Positions 1-5,245 of a DNA stretch of 6,148 bases are shown here, piece by piece; position 1 is the first letter of the stretch; each line of letters begins with the position of its first letter. This DNA is from Caldisericia bacterium (GTDB lineage: Bacteria > Caldisericota > Caldisericia > UBA6126). The notes below the pieces were generated by a model. That model did no database searches. It was not told where the DNA came from and saw nothing but the letters and a program-made list of their open reading frames with translations. A program made the position numbers and the translations under genes. Where the stretch lies: the NCBI GenBank assembly GCA_028708485.1, contig JAQVYZ010000066.1:1-6148 (forward strand), written 5' to 3'.

Positions 1-1
1 T

Positions 2-73
2 ATTGCTCAAATAGCCGAAGTATTTCATTCTTCGAAAGAGCAGAAAGAAACGCTCAGCGAACCGGAAAAATAA
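2..73 (+). CDS. 3' end of an unidentified upstream gene (last 23 codons)
   Basis: An open frame enters from the left edge and ends at a TAA at 71-73, giving a 23-residue hydrophilic tail rich in Glu, Lys, Ser and Gln (begins IAQIAEVF, ends LSEPEK). The stop lies 31 nt before the GTG of the bactofilin-like gene on the same strand, and I see no terminator hairpin or clear promoter in the gap, so the two genes are probably co-transcribed. The fragment is too short to assign a family. It could be a regulator or anti-sigma partner, which often accompany polymer-forming membrane proteins in Bacillota, but nothing in these 23 residues shows it. The call rests on the charged composition, the position of the stop and the spacing. 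Confidence 0.5.
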   Translation: MAQIAEVFHSSKEQKETLSEPEK

Positions 74-104
74 CTAAAAACCTTGATTAGCCAGGAGGCA
101 ATAG

Positions 105-1250
105 GTGAATAAACGAATTTTTTGGTGGATTGGTGTTGTTTTGGTAATTCTCTCACTCAGTATCCCGATTTCACAGCTGAAAGCTGCTGATTTCCGGTCT
201 TCCGACCAAACAGGGACTATTACGGTGGATTCCGGTGTAGAGACGAAAAACCTTTTTATTGCCGGGAATGAATTGGTTATCCAAGCAAAGGAGATCAAAA
301 AAGACCTATTCGCTTTTGGAATGAATATCGAATTGAATACCTATGTCGAGCAAGGGAGTTTTCTGGCTGGCAAAACAGTGAATATTAGTGGTTTTTATGG
401 GGGAAACCTGTTTGTGGTTGGCTCAGAAATCACAATTAACGCAGAAGTTATGGGAGATGTGTTTCTGTTTTGTAATAAGTGGTCGATGAAACCGGAAGCC
501 AAAATTCATGGTGATGTTCATGTAGGTTCGGGTACCGGGTATCATGACGGTTTCATTACCGGTTCCCTGTTAGGAGGCGGGAATGAATTTTATTTGAACG
601 GAACAGTGGAACAAATAACGAAACTGATGGTTGCCAAATCTTTGACGATCGGGGAAAAAGCCAACCTCAATCTGCTGGAGTACGAAGCTCCTCAGGAAGC
701 GACAGTGTTAGAGGGGGCGGTTATTCAGAAAACCGATTATAAGGCCCCTGATACCAATGTGACAACCACTCGGAAACAATTTCATTTTCCGTTAGTCAGT
801 TATGTAGCTTCTCTGATTTTTGCTTTGTTGCTCGTGTTTTGGCTCCGAAAACCGATAAGGCATACACTGAACACCATACAACAGCAATTTTTTGCCTCTC
901 TGGGGATAGGGTTTGCTGTGCTTATCTGTATTCCTATTGTAGCTCTATTTATCTTTCTTTCCGTGATTGGGTATAAGGTCGCTTTAGCGTTGCTGTTTTT
1001 CTATGCTTTATGTATTCTCTGCATGAGTCCTATTGCCGGTATATGGTTAGGAGAGTGGATTCTGCGCTTGTTTAGGAGACCGGTGGTGTCACCAAGCTGG
1101 TTAGGGGCGGTGATTGGTATCACTGTCATGCAGTTCATTGCTTGGATACCTTTTTTTGGTTGGATTTTGCTATTTTTTCTGAGCATTTTTTCCTTCGGAG
1201 GATTGGTTATCACCATTTTCAGCCATCTTAAAGGGATGAACGAGACCTAG
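105..1250 (+). CDS. exported bactofilin-like (polymer-forming) beta-solenoid protein with C-terminal membrane domain
   Basis: The product has 381 residues. The GTG start at 105 is supported by AGGAGG at 93-98 with a 6-nt spacer. Residues 1-28 look like a signal peptide: MNKR, a hydrophobic core at about 7-23, then a probable cleavage near SQLKA/AD. Residues about 38-210 form a right-handed-beta-solenoid-like region. Its clearest part is a series of 17-19-residue repeats beginning at N49, D67, G84, N101, D118 and D137, each opening with a small or polar residue, then hydrophobic-Phe and often Gly (NLFIAG, DLFAFG, GSFLAG, NLFVVG, DVFLFC). This is the pattern of bactofilin / polymer-forming cytoskeletal proteins. 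Residues about 228-372 contain four or five hydrophobic helices (near 229-247, 264-286, 289-315, 332-349 and 351-372). I infer a membrane-anchored envelope protein whose solenoid lies outside the cytoplasm, perhaps structural or a scaffold. Its role and partners are unknown. The protein ends convergently with the restriction-like gene. Confidence 0.8.
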   Translation: MNKRIFWWIGVVLVILSLSIPISQLKAADFRSSDQTGTITVDSGVETKNLFIAGNELVIQAKEIKKDLFAFGMNIELNTYVEQGSFLAGKTVNISGFYGGNLFVVGSEITINAEVMGDVFLFCNKWSMKPEAKIHGDVHVGSGTGYHDGFITGSLLGGGNEFYLNGTVEQITKLMVAKSLTIGEKANLNLLEYEAPQEATVLEGAVIQKTDYKAPDTNVTTTRKQFHFPLVSYVASLIFALLLVFWLRKPIRHTLNTIQQQFFASLGIGFAVLICIPIVALFIFLSVIGYKVALALLFFYALCILCMSPIAGIWLGEWILRLFRRPVVSPSWLGAVIGITVMQFIAWIPFFGWILLFFLSIFSFGGLVITIFSHLKGMNET

Positions 1251-1311
1251 CGTTTTTGATAGACGACCATAGAGCTATAATTCATAACTCAGCGTACTGG
1301 TCTCATCATCC
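1234..1311. terminator. inverted-repeat-rich convergent intergenic region, possible bidirectional terminator
   Basis: Two overlapping sets of inverted repeats lie between the two converging genes. The outer pair is GGATGA-n2-GAGACC (1234-1247, at the end of the bactofilin-like gene) against GGTCTC-n1-TCATCC (1299-1311). The inner pair is GACCA (1265-1269) against TGGTC (1298-1302), enclosing the quasi-palindrome at 1272-1290. Read as minus-strand RNA, that quasi-palindrome folds into an eight-pair stem GAGUUAUG/UAUAGCUC with a three-nt AAU loop, using two G-U pairs. The outer and inner pairings share 1299-1302, so they are mutually exclusive. No run of T follows the stems on either strand as a classical intrinsic terminator requires; the only T run, at 1253-1257, is inside the loop. 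Termination is therefore inferred mainly from the convergent position. Confidence 0.35.
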
Positions 1312-1322
1312 GGATATGGATG

Positions 1323-3020
1323 TTAATCCGATGGCGTTGTCTTCCATAATGAATCCAGGGATATCGGTTGCAAAATGGTCTGAGTTATCTGAAAGTGTTC
1401 GTTGATCAGGTGTTTCGAGAATAATATCTGTTTCGGTCTTCTTTCCGGATAAAGAAAAGCGAGAAGAAATCCTTTTTTACTTTGCTGGTATAGATGTATG
1501 GTTTTTGGAAAAAGAAAGTTGGTCCAATGCTTCCAAAAATCCTGAAACGCTTGACGGGTAGTCCAGTGAAGTTCAAACAGAAGGACTACTCGCTGAAGAT
1601 AAGGCATCCTGGATTGGATCCTGTTCCTGATATTTGCCAAAGAATCCTCGAGGGGGGAGTTTTCCTGATAAGGTATATAGATAAAGCATTCTTTTTGAGA
1701 AGAGACCGGTAAGTCCGGCAAGGGTGGGAACCATGACTTGATCCACTCCAGATCAGGCGAGAGAGAGGGAGCAATCGAATAATCCAATTTCCAGCGGAGA
1801 TTGGTTTTGTTTAGTATCGTGGAGAACAAATTGGACCAGATCGGATCAAGGTGCCAGATAGGCAGCCAAGGAGGGATCCTTTTTCTGTGTAAGGTCAGCA
1901 GTTTACTCTGTATGAGCTCATCTACGATGGAAGAAAACATCGTGTGCTCTCTCTTCTGTAGTTTTCTACCCGGCTCCATGCTTTTGGCAGTTTCTCCTTG
2001 GGTCATGGTTTCGAGGGAAGAGAATACTTGAAGATAACTAGGTGGGGGAATGACCGAAAATTCAAACGGGGAAGAGGGATAGTAAAGCTGCTGCAAAATT
2101 GAGTATAAGGCTTCTTTTCCAATTTGGAGGGAAGGTAACAACGGAAGATCTGATTGCCAGATGTGGTTTTTTTTCTTCCAGAGGGACCGAAGTGATTTCC
2201 AGGGATCCTCCATTAATGATACTTGGTATAGAGTAGCATATTTTTCCTGGTTCGTATCTTCTAAAAATCGCCAATAGAGCAAAGTGAAGATGAAATGAGA
2301 GGTAAGCTCCGAGAGGGTATGTTTGGAAAAATCCGGGTTCAAGGCAGAAAGCTCTTTAAACAAGGTAAAATGCCAAGTATCGGTCATCTTGTCCAGCTCA
2401 TGATTCACGTTTGTCTTATAACTTGGGGAGGGCATCTCCTCTATAAAACGATGAAATTGATTGCCTGATAATGCGGTCGATGAAAACACAGAAAACAGAA
2501 AATCAATATTTCTCACTCCGGGGACTAACTCGCACGGTGAGAAGAGGCTATCGATGTCGCAATAAAAGAGTCTTGATAACTCTAAGTTATCGTTTAATTC
2601 AGGTTTGATCCGGCAGTCAAACAAAGCAAATTCTTCAAAGTCTGTGCTGACTGCGATGGGCAAATTGGCTGAGAAAGAAAACCGACGTAGTTGGAAAGCT
2701 CTTTCTTTCTGTTCTTTAATGGGAAAGGCAGGTTTCTTAATATCGATAAAAAACAACGGTTTGTGTTTATTGATTAAAAGATAATCGGGAGGATTCGGTT
2801 TTCCGGGTGTCGCTTGCGGATCTATTCTTGTCAGGTGCAAAGCGTTTTTCTTGTTTTCACTCCAGCCTAGCAAATGGAAAAAAGGTTTGATATATTCTTG
2901 TATCAAGATCTGTTTCTCGAGAGTAACGCTTTTTAACTGTGATTCTGCGTTTTTGTAATCTTGAATGAGCCGATTCCATTCCCGGAAAGCGTCATTTTCG
3001 ATAAACGATAGATTCTTCAT
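1323..3020 (-). CDS. type IIG (Eco57I-like) restriction-enzyme-related protein with nuclease domain and degenerate methyltransferase region
   Basis: The product has 565 residues. Residues about 25-140 match the N-terminal nuclease domain of type IIG and type I R subunits: an early Glu-rich helix (EKQILIQEYIKPFFHLLGW), PPDY with D79, FIDIKKP with D93-I-K95 as the PD-(D/E)xK core, then a Gln/Arg helix and the strand region PIAVSTDFEEFALFDCRIKP (121-140). Residues about 150-330 resemble the helical connector, including YYPSSPFEFSVIPP (313-326). The methyltransferase part is only remnants: REHTMFSSIV (357-366) where GxYYTPxxIV is expected, LDPIWSNLF (391-399) where DPACGSGxF is expected, and YIPY (448-451) where NPPY is expected. 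There is no target-recognition domain; full enzymes are usually about 900 residues or more. The ATG is fixed by an in-frame TAA at 3027-3029. No Shine-Dalgarno is visible, and the gene starts 15 nt after tRNA-Leu. Nuclease activity is plausible; methylation is very unlikely. Its biological role is unknown. Confidence 0.75.
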   Translation of the reverse strand: MKNLSFIENDAFREWNRLIQDYKNAESQLKSVTLEKQILIQEYIKPFFHLLGWSENKKNALHLTRIDPQATPGKPNPPDYLLINKHKPLFFIDIKKPAFPIKEQKERAFQLRRFSFSANLPIAVSTDFEEFALFDCRIKPELNDNLELSRLFYCDIDSLFSPCELVPGVRNIDFLFSVFSSTALSGNQFHRFIEEMPSPSYKTNVNHELDKMTDTWHFTLFKELSALNPDFSKHTLSELTSHFIFTLLYWRFLEDTNQEKYATLYQVSLMEDPWKSLRSLWKKKNHIWQSDLPLLPSLQIGKEALYSILQQLYYPSSPFEFSVIPPPSYLQVFSSLETMTQGETAKSMEPGRKLQKREHTMFSSIVDELIQSKLLTLHRKRIPPWLPIWHLDPIWSNLFSTILNKTNLRWKLDYSIAPSLSPDLEWIKSWFPPLPDLPVSSQKECFIYIPYQENSPLEDSLANIRNRIQSRMPYLQRVVLLFELHWTTRQAFQDFWKHWTNFLFPKTIHLYQQSKKGFLLAFLYPERRPKQILFSKHLINEHFQITQTILQPISLDSLWKTTPSD

Positions 3021-3035
3021 ATTATTTTATCATCA

Positions 3036-3121
3036 TGCCGAAGGAGGGAATCGAACCCACACGGAGCGTGAACTCCTGCAGATTTTGAGTCTGCCGCGTC
3101 TGCCAGTTTCGCCACTTCGGC
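3036..3121 (-). tRNA. tRNA-Leu (anticodon CAA)
   Basis: The minus strand folds as a class II tRNA. It has a perfect 7-bp acceptor stem GCCGAAG/CTTCGGC, U8, and a D arm GCG/CGC with the loop containing GG. The anticodon stem is GCAGA/TCTGC with loop CTCAAAA, giving anticodon CAA (3085-3087), which reads UUG. The long variable arm GGAG/CTCC is typical of leucine, and the T loop is TTCGATT. The discriminator is A at 3036. CCA is not encoded (TGA follows), so the 3' end needs trimming, probably by RNase Z, and CCA addition. One pair of the T stem (GTGGG/CCCTC) is a U-U mismatch. The gene has its own promoter just upstream, and the next coding sequence begins only 15 nt after it. Confidence 0.97.
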
Positions 3122-3134
3122 TTGAACAACCTTA

Positions 3135-3163
3135 ATCATACTATATTTTGGTACTTTTCTCAA
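3135..3163 (-). promoter_or_regulatory. sigma-A-type promoter of tRNA-Leu (and probably of the restriction-like gene)
   Basis: On the minus strand TTGAGA (3158-3163) and TATGAT (3135-3140) are separated by exactly 17 nt, each one mismatch from the consensus. The -10 box ends 13 nt before the tRNA 5' end, so transcription would start about 6 nt upstream of the mature tRNA. The -35 box lies 4 nt past the stop of the membrane-protein gene. No terminator is seen between the tRNA and the next gene, so this promoter probably also supplies transcripts of the restriction-like gene. Confidence 0.8.
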
Positions 3164-3167
3164 TAGA

Positions 3168-3695
3168 TTACTCTATTTTCGAACCGGTACGGTTAAGCCC
3201 GATCAAGAGAAATCCTGCTAGGACCAAGCTGATTGCCAGGTAGGAGATCCATTGCATGTCCTGTTTCCATTGTGCTTGCAGCAGCCACTGTACCAGACTG
3301 ATCCCGATACATAGGAAAGCGATCCATGCAAAACCTTTCTCTCCGGTTTCTAAGATAAACAGAAAATACGAAACTCCGATGGCAACGAACATAAAACTTA
3401 ACCAAAAAGCATTCTCCCAGAATGGAATGGTAGGATAGAGGAACAAGTGTATCCAGATAAAGAGAGAGATCATACTCAGCAGAACGCCCATGAAAAGAGA
3501 TCGGTAGGTAGCATACAGCAGATAATCTGTGATAGAAACCAATCCACTGATCAAGAGAATGCTGGCAAGGATATATGGCCAGAAAGTTTCTGCATCCTTC
3601 CATTGGGTAAATAGCATCGCCCCTCCCGTCAGCAAAAAGAACCATGCGAACCAGGCTTTCCATTCGGTAACAAGTTTTGCAGCATGTTGTTCCAA
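3168..3695 (-). CDS. small six-helix integral membrane protein of unknown function
   Basis: The product has 175 residues, starting at TTG 3693-3695. A TTG two codons earlier (3699-3701) directly abuts the AGGAGG at 3702-3707 and is too close to it, whereas the 3695 TTG has a 6-nt spacer. The protein is almost all membrane: a short amphipathic N-terminus (EQHAAKLVTEWKAW), six hydrophobic segments near residues 14-30, 39-60, 66-86, 96-115, 121-139 and 148-167 with many Trp and Phe, and a short polar tail ending RTGSKIE. The three hairpin-like pairs of helices recall the HdeD/DUF308 group of small membrane proteins, but I see no diagnostic motif. It starts 10 nt after the end of pyruvate kinase and overlaps it through the ribosome-binding site, so the two are almost certainly one transcript and probably translationally coupled. 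Why a glycolytic gene is paired with it is unknown. Confidence 0.85.
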   Translation of the reverse strand: MEQHAAKLVTEWKAWFAWFFLLTGGAMLFTQWKDAETFWPYILASILLISGLVSITDYLLYATYRSLFMGVLLSMISLFIWIHLFLYPTIPFWENAFWLSFMFVAIGVSYFLFILETGEKGFAWIAFLCIGISLVQWLLQAQWKQDMQWISYLAISLVLAGFLLIGLNRTGSKIE

Positions 3696-3701
3696 AATCA
3701 A

Positions 3702-3707
3702 CCTCCT
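3702..3707 (-). promoter_or_regulatory. Shine-Dalgarno that overlaps the pyk stop and sets the TTG start
   Basis: On the minus strand CTTAGGAGGTTGATTTTG contains the pyk stop TAG (3706-3708) fused to a consensus AGGAGG. The 6-nt distance to the TTG at 3695 favours that codon over the TTG at 3701, which has no spacer. The overlap implies that ribosomes finishing pyk can reinitiate on the membrane-protein gene. Confidence 0.8.
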
Positions 3708-5160
3708 AAGCGGTTACAATCTGGATTAGGTTGGTAGATCCGGCGATCCCCATCGGTATCCCTAATGTGAACACGATTTTATCCATTGGTTGGATCAATG
3801 ATAATTGCATCAATAAGTTTTTTACATGTTGGATACTCTGCTGGACATCCTCAGTCAGGTAGGTGCGAAAAGCTCTACAGCCCCAGAAAAGTTCACAAAT
3901 TCTGCACACATGGTCAGAATTGGTAAAAACATAAATAGGTACATTCGGTCGAAATTTTGCGATCCTTCTCGCTGTGCTGCCGGAAGAGGTTAGGCATACA
4001 ATACAGGAAGCATGAACCAAGCTGGCTATTCTGGCGGCTCCGTTGGCGATCGCTTCAGATGGCTCACTCTGCAGTGTTTCGGCTAACCCTCCCCAACTCA
4101 CCTTATTACAATGTTTGACCTCTGTTTTAGCGATAATTTTTTTCATGACCTGGATGACGTTCACAGGATCTGATGAAACTGCTGTTTCAGCAGATAGCAT
4201 CAAAGCATCTGATCCATCCAGTATCGCGTTGGAGATATCTGCCGCTTCAGCTCTAGTTGGAGTAACACTCGTGATCATTGATTCGAGCATCTGGGTGGCA
4301 GTGATCACGGATTTTCCCATCAAGTTACATTGCGAGATGATATCTTTTTGCAACAGCGGAATATCCTCGATCGGCATCTCTATTCCTAAGTCTCCCCTGG
4401 CAACCATGACGGCATCAGCAGCATGAATAATGGCTGGTAAATTCCTGAGAGCTTCATGTTTCTCGATTTTGGCTATAATTCCCACCATGGGAGAGTAAGC
4501 GCTGGCCAAATCCTTGATTCTCTCTACATCTCCCACTGTTCTCACAAACGAGAGAGCCAGGTAATCACAAAAATGATGGGAGCATAAGAAATGGATCCAC
4601 TCAATGTCTTCATCGGTGGGATAACAAATGTGCAAGTTGGAATGGGGAAAATTGACTCCTTTGTTTGGTTTGATCGTGCCATCGTTCAAAGCTTCACATA
4701 TAAGAAACTTTGTATCCTCAGAAATCACCCTGACTTGTATCTGACCGTCATCAATATAGATCGCATCGTTAATGTTCACATCCTCGAGCGCATCCGGATA
4801 GTTGAGTTTGACAACCAGCTGATTTTCAGTTGGATACTGGGCTGTTTCTGATTTGGAAAAATACAGTGTCTCCCCTTTACGAATTTGTAGCGGGAAAGAC
4901 AAATCGTGAATCCTGATTTTCGGGCCGGGTAAATCGGCAATGATGGAGAGGGGCAGGTTGGCTTCGGTGGAAACTTCACGGATCAGCTGTACATAATGAG
5001 CGATCTCCTCCTGGTTGGTGTGGGAAAGGTTAATTCTTAGCAGAGTTGCGCCTTCGAGAACCATTGCGCGTATCGCTTCTTTTGTATGCGAGGAAGGTCC
5101 CAGGGTAGCGATTATTTTCGCACGAGGATAGAACCGGTCTCGTTTATCCATCATTGTCAT
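3706..5160 (-). CDS. pyk: pyruvate kinase
   Basis: The product (484 residues) converts phosphoenolpyruvate and ADP to pyruvate and ATP, the last step of glycolysis, in the cytoplasm. The N-terminal part has TKIIATLGPSS-like KIIATLGPSS (15-24) and RINLSH (42-47). A B-domain insertion spans roughly 85-182. Catalytic and metal-binding signatures are complete: AKIE with K231 and E233, MVARGDLGIEMP with D257, ATQMLESMI (288-296) and PTRAEA (301-306). The C-terminal domain contains the SGSTARRIAKFRP stretch (393-405) and ends in GIPMGIAGSTN (467-477). The length is that of a core enzyme; the extra C-terminal PEP-utiliser-like domain of Bacillus-type pyruvate kinases is absent. DLPGPKIRI (76-84) carries Leu, Lys and Ile at the positions linked to potassium independence. 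The ATG at 5160 has AAAAGGA (5168-5174) 7 nt upstream. It may be a second isozyme in its genome, since it is not next to pfkA here. Confidence 0.96.
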   Translation of the reverse strand: MTMMDKRDRFYPRAKIIATLGPSSHTKEAIRAMVLEGATLLRINLSHTNQEEIAHYVQLIREVSTEANLPLSIIADLPGPKIRIHDLSFPLQIRKGETLYFSKSETAQYPTENQLVVKLNYPDALEDVNINDAIYIDDGQIQVRVISEDTKFLICEALNDGTIKPNKGVNFPHSNLHICYPTDEDIEWIHFLCSHHFCDYLALSFVRTVGDVERIKDLASAYSPMVGIIAKIEKHEALRNLPAIIHAADAVMVARGDLGIEMPIEDIPLLQKDIISQCNLMGKSVITATQMLESMITSVTPTRAEAADISNAILDGSDALMLSAETAVSSDPVNVIQVMKKIIAKTEVKHCNKVSWGGLAETLQSEPSEAIANGAARIASLVHASCIVCLTSSGSTARRIAKFRPNVPIYVFTNSDHVCRICELFWGCRAFRTYLTEDVQQSIQHVKNLLMQLSLIQPMDKIVFTLGIPMGIAGSTNLIQIVTA

Positions 5161-5180
5161 ATTTGCATCCTTTTCATTTA

Positions 5181-5210
5181 GTTATACCCAATGTAATAGA
5201 GTCATGTCAT
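5181..5210 (-). promoter_or_regulatory. candidate sigma-A promoter of the pyk-membrane protein operon
   Basis: In the 85-nt gap before pyk the minus strand has ATGACA (5205-5210), 18 nt of spacer, and TATAAC (5181-5186), each hexamer one mismatch from the consensus. Transcription would begin about 7 nt later, giving a leader of only about 14-15 nt that just includes the AAAAGGA Shine-Dalgarno. A weaker alternative further upstream is TTGATA with GATACT at 16-nt spacing. I see no terminator hairpin for the AI-2E gene in this gap, so read-through from that gene is also possible. Confidence 0.5.
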
Positions 5211-5245
5211 CATAGTAGTATCCTCAATGCCGCGAAAATATCAAA

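Noticed and set aside
1256..1281. TTGATA (1256-1261) and a perfect TATAAT (1276-1281) on the plus strand, a possible antisense promoter into the restriction-like gene.
   Set aside because: The spacer is only 14 nt, too short for a sigma-A promoter, and no -35-like hexamer lies at 16-18 nt. The TATAAT also falls inside a quasi-palindrome.
1251..1322. A duplicated attachment site matching the 3' end of tRNA-Leu at the far side of the restriction-like gene.
   Set aside because: No stretch resembling the T arm or acceptor end of the tRNA was found there, so an integrative-element boundary is not supported.
1494..2274. Several 60-76-codon frames on both strands inside the restriction-like gene.
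   Set aside because: They have no ribosome-binding sites or recognisable domains, and the 565-codon frame shows clear family motifs across the region.
1323..3020. Calling the restriction-like gene a pseudogene.
   Set aside because: The frame is open for 565 codons with nuclease residues intact and no frameshift or leftover downstream fragment. Degenerate methyltransferase motifs within an open frame fit repurposing at least as well as decay.
3193..3663. A 156-codon minus-strand frame overlapping the six-helix membrane protein in another phase.
   Set aside because: It lacks a ribosome-binding site and a coherent membrane or domain pattern. The other frame has a consensus Shine-Dalgarno, coupling to pyk and six clean hydrophobic helices.
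4043..4426. A 127-codon plus-strand frame antisense to pyruvate kinase.
   Set aside because: It lies opposite the most conserved part of pyk (the GDLG to PTRAEA region), has no ribosome-binding site, and is best explained as a shadow of codon bias.
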